A stretch of DNA of 64,000 nucleotides from Peromyscus leucopus (lineage: Eukaryota > Chordata > Mammalia > Rodentia > Cricetidae), in NCBI RefSeq assembly GCF_004664715.2, contig NC_051074.1:17027678-17091677 (forward strand), written 5' to 3'. The notes beneath the pieces were generated by a model. That model did not search any database and was not told the DNA's origin. It saw nothing but the letters and a program-made list of their open reading frames with translations. Below are positions 24,565 through 37,145 of this stretch, in pieces. Each line of letters starts with the position of its first letter. Within the stretch, counting starts at the first letter, position 1. The translations under genes were made by a program, and so were the position numbers.

Positions 24565-25540
24565 AATAGGCAGCATCATATGAGTAGAAGTAACCATTTG
24601 GGAATTTAAAATATACATCAAAATAGAAATAAATGGGTTTGAAAGAAATATGCCATATTTCAATATATTCCCAAGTGTCATGGTGTCAACTTTGGTAGCT
24701 GAAAAACTTGATTATACTCAACCCCAAATCATTTCCTGCAAGGGTTCCAATATGAGGAGCCATTTCTTTCACACAATTCATCTATGTGAGAAAAAAATTA
24801 TTTTCTTGTTAAAATGTTTTAACATGATTTTACAAAATTATGGGCATATGCATGTATGTTTCTACATACAACTCAGCGAGTCTGTATAATGCCTTTCCTA
24901 AGTATGCTATCAAGGCTAACCATTAAGTATTGGGTAACCCACTGATGTGCTCTTACATTGAGAATAATTTCTCCCACTCTCAGCATTATTTAATTACCTA
25001 TAGTTATCTGTGTAGGTTTGAAGTCTCTTTCTTGGTCTTCCCCCCCCCACACACACACACACCATCCACTTTGGCATATATTTCCTTGTTTAGCCTATGT
25101 TTAGGCCATCATGTTGGTGAGATTTATGGGTGTAGCTTCAGACATTACTACAAAATTCGATTTTCACAGCAAACATTATGCTTGTTTGGCTTTTACAAGC
25201 TTTTCATCTCCTCTTCCACATCATATTCTGTTAGTTAAGTGCAGAACTGTGTTGTAGTTATACAATTTATGAATGAAAAAACACTAATAATTGAGAGAAA
25301 TGGGATATATAGGAGGATTTTACATAAGAGAAGGGAAGGGAGAAATTGTGTAATAATATTATAATATATATGCATGTATATATGTATACACACACATAAA
25401 TGTGACATAAAGACTGGCAAAACTTATTTCATACTGTTGACTGTATGAAGAGAAGTGAATTCTGCTTTAGGTAAATAACAGAAAGTCAGGAGTTAGTTTA
25501 CCTATTCCCAATGGATTAGGATGCTACTTGTGTTTTGGTG
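24565..25540. other. Unassigned AT-rich DNA with short C9(CA)n
   Basis: A run of nine C followed by CA units lies at 25,041-25,064, and TA/CA-rich sequence at 25,365-25,398. Nothing else recognised. Confidence 0.4.
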
Positions 25541-25645
25541 GTTGTGGACGACAAATAATTATCCAATTCATCGATGAATGATTAGTGCCGAGGATCGGTG
25601 TCATTAGTTGATGTTTACAGGCAAACCTAGTCCATTAAATGCTCT
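25541..25645. promoter_or_regulatory. Candidate conserved non-coding element
   Basis: Four CpGs fall within about 55 bases ('ggacg', 'tcgat', 'gccga', 'atcgg') in a region otherwise nearly free of CpG. There is a perfect 14-base palindrome ATTCATCGATGAAT (25,566-25,579), a TAATTA word (25,556), ATTAGT words, and a forkhead-like TGTTTAC (25,612). It shows no open frame or repeat similarity. Regulatory function is inferred from composition and motifs only. Confidence 0.35.
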
Positions 25646-28600
25646 GAGGGATTTCTAGTTTAACTGGAGGTAAGGAGTACTAGAGTAAGGTAAGTTACTA
25701 ATATGATTATAAGACGCATTTGTCATCACAGGCATGGCCTCTAGGAAGAGTGAAGCTGTGCTGAAAGTCATCAGTGGCACTTGTCACAAAGAAAATCTTA
25801 GAAAAAAGTAATATTGGGACACTGAACTGAGAATTGTACTATTTATCAAGAACTTAGATCTTAAGCCATATAGCCTTTCTTTTTTTTTTAAAGAAAATGA
25901 ATATGAGAGTTGGAAAATTAGACATGTAATATTCCATGTGAAGTACTAGAGTTAATATAAATTGTGGGTTTCCTATATGATAACAGTCTCAGAGGAAGAA
26001 CAAATTAATAAATAAGTAAATAATCAGCACACACACACAAAATAAATAAATGAAAATGAAAAAAAAATCATCAAACGTCTGTATATATATATGTTGAATA
26101 CCTGACCTAATACTAGATAAAAATTTCAGAAAACAATAATTATCAGATAATTCTGGGTTTTTGGTTAGTCTAAAAATTAAGAAATTTAGCATGGTGAGTG
26201 AGTTGCTATTTCTACCTCTCAGTAAGTGACACACTAATCAAATTGATAAACCTACATGATTCAGTGATCAAACTAATGAAAACTCCAAGAGATTACATAC
26301 ATCCTGGGGTGCAACAGAGCTGTCACCTCATTTACAATTGTCTCAGAGACATGCATTCTATGGATATGTATATCCATAACATCATGTAATTGGGCATTTA
26401 TCAATATTCACATATATTCGATTTTCTAAAGCAGAACATGCTTATTTAACTAAAACATTTAACAGAAAACAGAGTGGAATTTTGAGGCAGAAGCCTGCTT
26501 CATTTCCATCTTGGAACAAAAGGGAGAAATACATAAAATCATTTTTAGGCTAGTAGCAGAAATCTGTACATATGTCTGATAACTGAATTGATAAAGTACA
26601 CAAAGGGTTAAACAGTTAAACCTTTCCCTACATAGGGAAAAAAAAATCTGTTAATGTACAATATAATGTAAACTCATAGGCAATAGCAAGCAAGCCTACA
26701 AAAAGCATGAATTCCTACACTAAATTTCCCCCATTCATTATTACACAACCCTCCCTGCCTAACTCCAATGGTAGAATTGGTGGTTACTGTGACCTAAGTA
26801 CATTGAATAATTAATTCACAAGAAAAGTTGATTCTTGTCATAATGAAAATTTCCAGACTAAGACACAGATAATTGGTAAAGAAATTTGTGATTATTTTAT
26901 TTACATAAAAATAGAACTTAGACAACTCCCAAAGTTTCAGGAAAATATAGCATGGAAATTGGTGTGGTATTTACAATTCTAGTTAATGCTAAGGTAATTT
27001 TGATTAGCAGATGAGCTAATTCTCCTTGAGGATACTAGCATTATCCTTTGCTGTTTTCAGAAGTGAAAATGTAATCAGAGAGGGTATGTAAATTAGTAAA
27101 AAAGCCAGTAGTCCTCAGAAAGTGTTCATTAGAACCAGTCTTCATCACCTTGAAAGTTCCACCAAACTACTTGCACATCTTATGAAGTGTCTGCTGAATA
27201 TTTTTTTCCATTGAGAATTTGTCATAATGAAGATGGAAGTCATTATTGTCAACAATGAATATTTTTTAATCTCTATTCAGGTAGAAGTTATTATTCTATA
27301 GAAATCACCATAATTCAGTGATCCCAATATAAAGCCACAGAAAAGTCTTTGTCAGACTCACAGAATTTAACCCTGAGGTTATCAGAATGTATGACATAAA
27401 ACCACGGTTATAATCTAACTCAGAAAATTGTGATTTCAGAAAGTAAAAGATTAATATATTTTCTTATCTTAAGTGACTAAGCCTCTTGCAATTTCCTTGG
27501 CCAATTCTGAAGGCATTCTCTTTCACTCATCTTAAATGCTGATCTGTAGTGTGTAATTTTTTTCAAAGCATATATTAAAACTAAATGAAAATACAAAATA
27601 ATTTTAGTATTTTAATTCATTTCAGCAGATTTCTGTCTTTGTAAAAAAAAATTATTGCTGAGATTTTATGCAGTGTTTTTCCCAATTCCTGAGAAATGAT
27701 TGAGAAAGGTTGGAGTATATTTCACTTCAATATTTACAATGTTGGAAGATGTTTCTTTTAACAAAATGATAACTGCCAAAAAAGCACATCATTATAATTT
27801 GGGGTGTAGCAACTATCTGGAAAGAAGAGGTGAGAGAGCATACTTTTAGTATAGTCACAGCACCAACTTAATACCATCCATCAAACTTGCTCATGGGAAA
27901 CCTCATGATAAAACTCACTTTCTGGGAATAGGACTGCCATTGGCTCAAGTGTCAATAAACCCTGGCTGAAAGGCTAAGAATATTTCAGATATAAGAAACA
28001 GGTTTGCAAAATAGAAGTAGAGATAGCACAGTGGTGTCCAGTGGTTGAGGTTAGTGTTCTATTTTCTATATATAAAAAATATGTTATCATAACATGAGCT
28101 TCATGTTCTTAATTCCATATATCTTTGTGTCTATATATCTATCTAATAATATACATTTCCCCAAACTGCCATAGTGACTGGAGGATGTTAAAGCTCCGGA
28201 CAAAGATGAATGAATCCTCAGAATGAGCCTTGTTAATCAAGTTCTCATGAAGGATAATCTGAAGTCATGACTAAATCATATGACTGAGGTATATTAGCAC
28301 CCATGTCCATCAAATTCTCCTGCAAATGTATTTTGAAATGGGACAGATGACAAGGATGTTTCCACATTTTTTTTGTATTTTGTTTATTCCTTTATTCATA
28401 GAATCTCTTATGATTCTAAGCAATTACATTTCTTGTTATGAAACCTTAACTCTGTCTCTTCCCTTTAAACTAAATCATCTCTGACACTCAGACTTTTCTA
28501 AATCAGACTTCAGCAAATATTCCAAGAAAAGAAAAAGAAGATGATAACACAACAAAAGAGGAATTCAACAAATGGCATTCAGAAAGAGAAATATCCTTTG

Positions 28601-29289
28601 TTCTTTCACTTTGTATTTTAATATTCCAAAAAAAGTGGAAACATGTCTTTGATAGTTCACTGAACTTCTGACAACTAAGAAGATGGAGAATCAGAAGATT
28701 ATGTTTCATGTTTGCAAATTATCATCCTAGGCCTTGCTTCGCATTTTATTCATTTTTGCTTCTATCATTATGCCCAAGTTATACAATATACTTCCTTCAC
28801 TCTAATTGCTGCTACATCTGAATTGGTTCAGAGGATCTTTGAACTCTTTTTGCAATTCTACTTGCTCTTTGTCCAACATTTGGCTGTGATTGTCCCTGAG
28901 TATGGCAGCAGGGCTGCATATAATGTTTCTTTGTTCTAAATATATAATAACAAATGACAAAAATTAAAGAAAGGAAGGCTTTTGTGTTTAGGGGACAACA
29001 TTCACACAGCCTCTGGATTAATGTTAGCTCTGAAACCACATAGTGAGCAATAGAGGATTCTCACCATGATACTCATTAGCATCCCTTTGCAACTTGTAAG
29101 AAATAATTTGCATGACCTCAAATTTAATGCTGTCCTAAACTTGCCTTATTGGGTGAAAGCTTTCTAAACACAATAAACTCACTTGCATTTCATGCAGTTG
29201 GAAAGTATGGTGCAAAAGCAATGCCCATCTTTTTTTCTGGAGAATTAGCTAGAAATAAGATTCAGTAGCATTGATTGGTTTACCACTAC
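25646..29289. other. Unassigned AT-rich DNA; possible conserved block near 29.1 kb
   Basis: No gene recognised. About 29,070-29,220 contains 'taatttgcatgacctc', a reverse octamer (ATTTGCAT), in complex non-repetitive sequence that could be conserved. The hydrophobic open frame at 28,712-28,939 (+) has no motif and is not supported as a gene. Confidence 0.35.
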
Positions 29290-29295
29290 TTAAAT

Positions 29296-29327
<32 letters not shown>

Positions 29328-29407
29328 GTATTATGTATATATATTTATATATATAGATATATATTTATTTATATATGTATATATATACATATATATATAT
29401 ATATATG
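29290..29407. repeat. (TA)n-rich satellite
   Basis: Almost pure A/T with TA runs broken by 'gta', 'tta' and 'aga' interruptions. Prone to melting or cruciform formation. Confidence 0.92.
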
Positions 29408-29814
29408 CCTTTATAAACCAAAGTGAGCTATGTTAAAATGTGTATATGGTGCTATCTCACTACATAGAAAGAAAATAGAAACTTTGGTCAATATACTTTT
29501 AAAATTGCAATATATTTGTCATTTGTCTTCTTTTTTCACACTGATTCACTGTCTATTGTCTTAAGTAAAACAATATAAACCAGTGTTCTATATGAGGTCT
29601 TTCACCACCTACCCCATATTGATTAATTCATAATTTCTTGGTAGTATATAAAAATTTAATTTCTGTTGATATGGACCAATTTATAATAAGAATATGAAAA
29701 AAGTCATATTCAGCTGTAGCCTATAGTTTCTTTATCACACATATATCCAACTATCCCTCTATGCCTCTTGATTAGAGTGTGAGAAAGTAGGTCTTACAAG
29801 GAGTAGAACTGATA
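29408..29814. other. Unassigned AT-rich DNA
   Basis: Nothing recognised. Confidence 0.4.
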
Positions 29815-30260
29815 GACTAAATATATGTGTTAAAAGATGACTGACTAGAGTGTCTTACAAGTTGTGGTCCAAGTTGTCCAACAATGGCTGTCTTCTTACA
29901 GAACAGACAAAATCCAGTAGTTTTAAGTCCACCAAACTGGTTATCCCAGGAGGTCCAATCTGGTGCTGGAGTCTTGAAAATTCCTAAAGAACTTCTAGTA
30001 TTCGGTCTGGGTTGGACTCCTGAAGAAGCAGCATCTATTACTAGTGAAGGAAAGTGTCCACAAGTCAAGAACAAGGACATGAAGAGAAAAAGCAAAAGCT
30101 TTCTTCTTCAGTGTCCTTTTATGCAGGCTGCCACTATTGGGTCTGACCTGGATTTAGAGTAGGTGTTCCCAACTCAAGAAAATCTTCATGGGCTTGTCTA
30201 GCTGTTGGCTTCTAGTTGATTACAAATGTAGTCAAGTTGACGACCAGACCATTGATTTTC
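29815..30260 (-). mobile_element. Probable rodent LTR or promoter-bearing repeat
   Basis: The plus strand has 'tgtccaacaatggctgtctt', 'ttggactcctgaagaagcag' and 'tgcaggctgccactattg', then 'gtcaagttgacgaccag' at the right end. I recall this order from a common rodent repeat. On the minus strand 'cctgcataaaaggacact' looks like a TATA region. Open frames of about 92 codons exist on both strands but fall in this repeat. The family name is not certain. Confidence 0.5.
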
Positions 30261-30439
30261 CCCACACTCCAATACCTCTTTCTGATCAACCATTTCCAAG
30301 TCAAGTACTCTGCCAGTCTGCGTTCATCTGATCTACCCTTCACTATGTCCTCTCCATTAACATGTCCACATAGGCCCCTTACTAATTTCTTAGCTTCAGA
30401 ATATGTTCAAATTTAAACAAATAACACAAAAGATTTGAA

Positions 30440-30640
30440 GTTGGAATCTGAATATGAGAGAGAACATGTGACATTTGTCTTTCGGGGCCTTAGTTACCTC
30501 ATTCAGTATTATTTTTCCAGTTCCTTTATTTTACCACCAAGTTTCATTTTGCTTTACTGTTGAGTAATATTTGTGGACATGTATACATTTTTCTTATCTG
30601 TTCTCATTGTCCTTGGCTACACATCATAACTGTATGGTAA
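30440..30640 (-). mobile_element. L1 ORF2-end fragment
   Basis: 'catttgtctttcggggcctt', 'agttacctcattcagtatt' and 'tactgttgagtaatatttg' are the complement of the L1 ORF2/3' UTR junction seen on the plus strand at 9,530-9,690. It may be the inverted 5' part of the L1 3' UTR that follows. Confidence 0.6.
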
Positions 30641-30739
30641 GAGCCGATATATGAAGACATCACATATTTTGTGGGTATAACCTACAGAAGTATATTTGAA
30701 ACTGACTAAGAATCTTCCTACTGTCTAGCTATCAGGGTG

Positions 30740-31255
30740 TCATAAGTTGTTATTCAGAGTTCTGGGGAAGAAAAGACTTTAATGATATTTGCCAGCACTG
30801 TATTGTTCATGCTACAATATCTACCTGCCATTTAAAATGTGCTCATTAGAAAAACAGTAGCATGGCTATCATAGGGCAATCACAACATTCTGATGGGATC
30901 TGAAGCCAATTCCACAGGAAGAGATTTCATGCCTCTTACTATAATCTGTTCAAAAGCCCATGAGTGGATATGTCACTGGTCATATTGTCAAATTATCTTC
31001 TAAATATTTATGTTTATATACATTGACCAAGGCTGCTCTTGTATTTTGTCAGAGAAGCAACATTTTTCAGTATTTGTTGGTCAACACAGTGGCGCATTAA
31101 TGATTAAAATGCTGAGAATAAGAGTCTGTGAACGTTCAGCCATAAATGTGATAGCCAAATCAGCCTGCATCTCAAGTATAGTTCAGGAAAATGCATAGAA
31201 AAGGCAGAAAAAATAGAAGAGCCAGAGGGTTGGAAAGAGTGCTCTGAAATTCTCT
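30740..31255 (+). mobile_element. L1-type 3' UTR fragment
   Basis: 'aatgctgagaataagagtc', 'gttcagccataaatgtgat' and 'aagagccagagggttgg' follow the order of an L1-like 3' UTR I know from other rodents. With the minus-strand piece at 30,440-30,640 it may form a fourth inverted insertion, here on the plus strand. No 3' tail is recognised. Confidence 0.45.
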
Positions 31256-31519
31256 TTGTTGCCTTATGAACTTTTTTCTATTGTTATCTTCACATAATCT
31301 AAAAAATATAAACTAGAAAATATTCCTACATAGATAAAGGAGCCTTATTCTGGTCTCTACTCCTTACTGAGGAGCTATTGGCAGATGACTGTTACTGGAG
31401 GAGAATCATTCTACTTTAGGATTGTGGCTACTGATAGATTTCTGATAGTTCAGTGGACATTCTCTACCTGTACATATGAACAGCATTAGTTGGATTTTGT
31501 GTATTATCACATACCCACC

Positions 31520-31552
<33 letters not shown>

Positions 31553-31598
31553 TGCATGCATATATATGCATATATATATACATATATATGCACACACA
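31520..31598. repeat. (TATG)n / (TA)n microsatellite
   Basis: Seven to eight TATG units followed by TGCATGCA and TA/CATA units. Confidence 0.95.
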
Positions 31599-31726
31599 AA
31601 GTTGGGAGGGTTGTGTTGTGTTGGAGAGGATATGAAAAAAGTTGGAGAAGAGTACTATGAGCAGATATACTAACATTTCATTGTATACATGTATGTAGTT
31701 CTTAAATATTAAAAAATATGATTAAT

Positions 31727-31872
31727 GCCGGGCGGTGGTGGCTCACACCTTTAATCCCAGCACTCGGGAGGCAGAGCCAGGTGGATCTCTGTGAGTTCGA
31801 GGCCAGCCTGGACTACCAAGTGAGCCCCAGGAAAGGCGCAAAGCTACACAGAGAAACCCTGTCTCAAAAAAA
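31727..31872 (+). mobile_element. B1 SINE, well preserved
   Basis: 'gccgggcggtggtggctcac' to 'aaaccctgtctcaaaaaaac'. B box 'gagttcgaggc' is intact and 'ggaaaggcgcaaagctacac' is the cricetid-like right half. The A-rich tail runs into a long TA microsatellite. Confidence 0.92.
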
Positions 31873-31923
31873 CAATATTTATATATATATATTTCCAAAT
31901 ATATATATATATATATAAATTTC

Positions 31924-31973
<50 letters not shown>
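31873..31973. repeat. (TA)n microsatellite grown from a B1 tail
   Basis: TA runs separated twice by 'atttccaaat'-type spacers, then a pure TA run of about 45 bases to 31,973. It directly continues the B1 tail. Confidence 0.93.
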
Positions 31974-31977
<4 letters not shown>

Positions 31978-32449
31978 CTAACACTAATGATTACATTAAA
32001 CAAATGTGGTAATCTCTTAAGATAGCAAAACCTGGGCCTTGTGCTCATACTTCTCAGTTTGTTTGGGGCATTTTTATTTTATGTCTCTTAAAAGAAACTT
32101 ATGTCCTATTTCTGATACCAGGAAAACAGGGGAAAATAGATGTGGAAGAGATTTTTCTCCTAATATATATTTGGTAGAGGAATATGTACAGCAAGTATAT
32201 GTATGAATTTCCAGAGAAAGAAGAATAGTTCTTGAAAGACTATCTATTACAAAAATTTCCAAAAGCTCCCAGCACTCACCTCTGCCCGGAGCACATACAT
32301 TCAAGACTCCCCAAGCATAAAACTCAGAACAATTGACTGAAGGAATTAAATACTCTTTCAAGAGAATCTAGAGATCTAATATGTTAGTGACATCCAACAG
32401 TCCTCACTTGTGCCTTGCTCATCATTTATAGAAAATATTCATCCCAGAG
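31974..32449. other. Unassigned DNA
   Basis: No gene or repeat recognised. Confidence 0.4.
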
Positions 32450-32640
32450 AAACTAGACGGTTGGGCCAGACTATAAAACCTCACAGCCTACACCTAAGGA
32501 CATACTTCTCTAGCAAAGCTCCACCTTCCAAAGGGTCACAGCCTTCCCAAACTGTCCCATCAGCCAGGAATAAGTATTCAGACAAACGAGCCTGTGGGTA
32601 CATTTAATAGTCGAACCACAATAATCGTTCTGCAGAAATC
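32450..32640 (+). mobile_element. Fragment of a common rodent repeat (family uncertain)
   Basis: 'ggacatacttctctagcaa', 'gctccaccttccaaaggg', 'aataagtattcagacaaac' and 'gagcctgtgggtacattt' parallel the right part of the element at 56,940-57,300 ('gacacacgttctgcaagaag', 'accaagtattcaagcacatg'). Confidence 0.5.
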
Positions 32641-33782
32641 AGTCTGGAAGGCCAGATAAGTTAAGCAACTGGAGGTCCTGAGTTAAGAGTTCTGAACAGA
32701 GCAGTGTTTTCCTTCAAGCGCAGCTTCTGTATAAAAGAGAAGTGACAAGAAGCCAACAGGAAACTATCAAATCATGTGCCTACAACATCTATCAGAAATG
32801 ACTTGGGGAGCCCTGTGGGAACAGTCACGTGAATATACCAAATTGAGAGATATCCAGACAGTATGTAGGATTTCTTATACAAAGATAATCTTCCAGCTCT
32901 AATTCCCACTGAGGTATTTGTACACTTTGTGGTAAACAACAGTAACCTCTCCTGGAAATGATTGACTTTCTAGATACTCTCAAGAGTGCAATGTGGTGAA
33001 AACTCTTAATACTTAGGTATTTCATTTATTTGTAATGTTACAGGGTCATGGAGTCAGCCAGCCCCTCAACAAGATGTCTAGGAGGACGACTGAGATGAAC
33101 TCGGTTGAATCTAAGACACTGGTACCTGTCACTTGTTCTCAGAGTCAGCTCTCAACAAGGCAAATGGCACAGAACAATTTACCAATCTAATTTGTATTAC
33201 ACATTTCCTGGAGACAAGGGTGTCAGGAAGAAAAAGAAAGAGGTGACACCCTCGGTAAAGAGAAACATTTTGAAGTGATGACAGTGTTCTTCGTCACATT
33301 CTGTGATGGGATTATATGTATACACATTTCAGGAGACATGTCAACGACTGTCATGTCTCTAATATGTATTTACAGTAAATTAATTATTTATTGTATGTCA
33401 CCATAACCCCATAAACTTTAAATTAAAAATTCAAAGATATTTATCTGTTTACTTTTGTTATATATAGCTATGTAGCTTATACTGGTAAATCATTTTTGAA
33501 AAATAATTAATTGGACCTTCAAATATAGAAAGTTTATATTTAAAACCATTTAAATAAGAATATTACTGCATATACTAGAACCACAGAGAATATATAGAGC
33601 TAACTTTAAAAGAGACTATTATCACATTTCAGTTCACTGAATAACTTTCAGTATTTTTAGAAATATTTCATAAACACCAATAAATATAACTTACTTATCT
33701 GAAGTTTACTTGGGAATATTTGGATTGTTTTATAAATCTCTTTACCCTTAATCAAAGCCTTTTTATTTAAGTTATTTTAAAG
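32641..33782. other. Unassigned DNA
   Basis: Nothing recognised. At 33,040-33,330 the sequence is less AT-rich with several CpGs, but no family was identified. Confidence 0.35.
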
Positions 33783-34000
33783 ATTTGTTTATTTTACATT
33801 ATGCATATGAATCTTTTTGCTTGCATTCAAGTATATGACCCACATGCATACCTGTTGGCATCCGCTGGAATTATGGTAATGGATGGTTGTGAGTCACTAT
33901 ATGTGTATATATGTGTGTGGGGAAAATAAAACCTGGGTCCTCTGCAAGATCCACAAGAGTCATGCCTCCACCTTCAGCCTTTTCTCTCCTTTATGTAATT
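33783..34000 (-). mobile_element. B3-type SINE
   Basis: On the minus strand it begins 'ggctgaaggtggaggcatg' and contains 'cagaggacccaggttt'. The tail side on the left is 'ttttacattatgcatatgaa'. The plus strand shows 'tggttgtgagtcactatatg' and 'acctgggtcctctgcaag', typical of B3 read backwards. Disrupted by a short TA/GTGTG expansion. Confidence 0.72.
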
Positions 34001-35529
34001 ATACACACCCTTCACAGTTAAAGAATTGCAATTATTTTTCAGGGTCTGTTGGAATTAATCTGGTCCTGATAAAGGCAGAGCATAGGAAGGTACTGAGAGA
34101 CCTGGAGAGAAGGTGAAGTCTGGGAATAGGGAGGAATTTTGTAGGGATCCATGACAGAAATGTCTCAGGGTTTTTTTTTTTTGGGGGGGGGGGTCACATT
34201 TTTTCATTTGACCATTGTTCTTGCTTCTGGAATCCATAACAAATGAATACAAATTGTGTTTGTTAGAACAAGGGAAGTTCTCCATAATCATGAAGGCCAG
34301 TACCCAAAGACAAGGTGACTACTGATTCTTGCTCATATGCAGAGAGCTATTGGCGAGAATGTTTCCTCCGCTCCTGCAGACACTAACAGTTGCCGACGAT
34401 ATTTTGGCCATTCTTATCTTTAGGGCTGTATCCCTCTAAGTTTTGACATCATATTCATAAGGCTGTGTCTCTTATGCCTTCCTTGTATCTCTCATCCACA
34501 TTTTACTCACTCTCTTTTTCTAACAAATGTATGAGTCATTTGATTTAGGAGACTGTATGATTTTACATTCATTTTATTACATCAATAAAAATGGTATTTC
34601 CTAAGAAAGCCACATTCACACTTCACAGCGAATAAGACTTAAACATGGAGAGAGGGAACTCAATTCAATATACTACATTTTTGCTCAGTCTTTTTGGGAA
34701 CAATTGTTAGAATTCAACTTGATTTTACAAATTTTCCAACAATGCTATGGAAGTAGAGTTTTGGGGTTTTTTGTTTTGTTTTTTGTTTATTTGTTTTTAA
34801 ATTATTCTTTTTTCCCTTAGAATATCCAAATTGGTTTATATTAAAAGTTCCCTAAAGAAAACAACAGTTTCCAGACTGCCCTTGAATGGATTATGCTAGT
34901 TAGGAAGATGAGTAAATAAACTAATATGACTGAATTATGTTAACTTAGGTGGGTTTCCCACTTAATGGATCACACTGGTGAAATGTCTCTGAATGCATGC
35001 ATGTTCAAGATCCAGAAAAAGCTGTCCTTAGAAATGCTGTAACAAAATACTGAGGTAAACAAAGAAGATTCCAGTAAAAAGGAGTCTATACATGGTTTTT
35101 AAAAGATGTACAGAGACACATTTCTTTAAGGTTTCTGTCTAATGAAATTAAATTCCTCAGTCCCAAGGCCTGTGCAGAGACTTATCTCATCCTCTCTCTC
35201 TATTTCTAACAGACAAGCAGAATACAAAATACATGGAAGACAGCTGTGTGCAATCAAACCATTTGAAGCCCACATTCCTAAGAGAATACACATGTATGGC
35301 AGAAATAATCCTTAGAGATTGAGAATACGGCATGGAAAGGTTCAACAAGACAATCTGAAGCCTGAATAAGGGAAATAACTAATCATATCAAAGATACTGT
35401 CTTTCTCAGTTGACAAAGAGACAGAGGGTCTCATTTAATGTATCATTACAGTAGCCCATCCCACCTCACAATAATAAGAGACTCAGACAAATCTTCTGGA
35501 GATGCCAAGCTGTGTAAGTAAGGTGTTAA
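34001..35529. other. Unassigned DNA with T12G11 run
   Basis: Twelve T then eleven G lie at 34,171-34,193. The block at 34,330-34,480 has several CpGs ('ttggcgagaatg', 'ttgccgacgatatt') and may be an LTR or a conserved element; it is not resolved. No gene seen. Confidence 0.35.
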
Positions 35530-36035
35530 AGAATAGAGGGAACCAGTGGGCAGCCAGCATCTGTTGCATCAAGTTGGGGGAAAAACGAAACAACTCTATC
35601 CAGACACAATAGGAGTAATACACATATGAACTAAGACACAGTGATAGCATGCACAAAATCTACACTGGCTGAAATCAGACAAAAATCCAAGCACTGAGAA
35701 GAGGAATCGAATGAAAAGTCCCACTTCTAACTAAGATGTTATTTACAATTGATGCCTTCTAGGGAGAGAAAAATCACTTTGGTCCAATAGCGTCTCACTG
35801 CGTATATCAAATACATTCCAGGACAGTTCCCATGCCAGGAATAGTTGAACAAAACAAAATGGATTCCATGTTTTGTTTTCTTATTTTTTTGTTATTTGTT
35901 TTGATTTTAAGATTGTTTTTGTATTTAAAGAGGGAACAGCAAGTTGAGTGAGAAGGGAGGTTGGGCAGATCTAAGCTGTTTCGGTGAAGAGGAAAACTAG
36001 ATCAAAATATATTTTATTGGAATTTTAAATGAACA
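35530..36035 (+). mobile_element. L1 (Lx-type) 3' end
   Basis: 'taatacacatatgaactaag', 'gcactgagaagaggaatcg', 'tccaatagcgtctcactgcg' and 'cccatgccaggaatag', then a T-rich stretch and 'gagaagggaggttgggcag', ending 'agatcaaaatatattttattgg'-like sequence. It is the forward counterpart of the minus-strand blocks at 60-638 and 8,877 onward. Diverged. Confidence 0.7.
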
Positions 36036-36904
36036 ATGGATATAAATGCTTCTTAGATGAAGAAGCACAGATGTATTGATAGAAATGAAGCTTTATTTCC
36101 TCCATGAAATGGTACAAGTTTACTGAGTAGATATTAGCATAAGTGGGCCAGGCAAAACTAAATAAAGAAGGAGATGTAGGGATGTGACACACATCTATGA
36201 TCCTATGACACGGGAGGTTGAAGTAGGAACATGGTAAGTTTCACACCTTTTTGGTATGTAGACCACGACACTGAAAGAAAAATAAGAGCCTTACTTTTGC
36301 AATCTTTTGTATCTTGAAAAACAACAGTAACATACATCATTGGAGAAATAGAGATTATATTATAAAAGAAGTAATGATCAAACACTTTTCCACAATGGAG
36401 GTTCAAAATATAGGTGAGTTAAAATCTCAGTGCTCCTTTTTTAAAGTCAATGGCTGCTGTGGTCATTATTCTTTTCTGTTTTTAACACAAACATACTAAT
36501 GCAAATATATGTATTTGTATATGTATATACAAACACAAATATATGTATATATCACATATATGTGTATACGTGTGTATGTATAATCACATATATAATTTAA
36601 TGAATTTATAATACAATGTGGAGTTATATTTAATATTTTCTGAGAGACCTATCTCAAATTTTACATAAATCATAAGGCATGAGTTTTACCTTTCAACCAA
36701 GAATATTTTTTGTAAAGTAATATGTATAGCATAAATAATGAGTTAAACAAGAAAAAAAAGTCATGTAAATATTGTCAGGATATATTGTGAAGGAATGATT
36801 TAATGCAAAGATTCAAAATCAACATTAAATGATTTACTGGAACACAAGATAGACTAGCAGTTAAGCAAATTTAGCAAATACCAGGAGGAATAAAATTTGA
36901 AAAT
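36036..36904. other. AT-rich DNA with B1-like scrap and TA-rich repeat
   Basis: 'cacacatctatgatcctatg' and 'acgggaggttgaagtagg' (36,188-36,232) look like a decayed B1. A TA/GTAT-rich low-complexity tract lies at 36,496-36,598. No gene seen. Confidence 0.4.
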
Positions 36905-36908
36905 ATGA

Positions 36909-37068
36909 GCCAGGCCATGGTGGCACATGCTTTTAATCCCAGTGATAGAAGGCAGAGGCAAGTAGATCACTGTGAGTTCCAGGCCAGCCTGGTCTACAGT
37001 GCAAGTTCCAGGAAAGTGAAGACTGTTACACAGAGAATCCATGTCTTGAAAAACCAAAAAAAAAAAAA
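36909..37068 (+). mobile_element. B1 SINE
   Basis: 'gccaggccatggtggcacat', 'cttttaatcccagtgatag', 'ccaggccagcctggtctac' and 'gaatccatgtcttgaaaaac', with an A-rich tail to 37,068. Moderately diverged. Confidence 0.85.
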
Positions 37069-37145
37069 GGAAGAAGAAAACATGCACATATTCAACTTGC
37101 AATTCAAATCATTGCTAGAACTCTATTTTTTCCTTTCTCTCTTTT

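Noticed and set aside
24307..24681. Lysine/glycine-rich and serine-rich frames
   Set aside because: Product of the (TTCC)n repeat.
28712..28939. Hydrophobic 75-codon frame that could suggest a membrane protein
   Set aside because: AT-rich DNA read in a T-rich frame gives hydrophobic residues; no known family, no start context, and an equal-length frame overlaps on the other strand.
29817..30162. Two 92-codon frames on opposite strands
   Set aside because: Both fall in a probable rodent LTR-type repeat.
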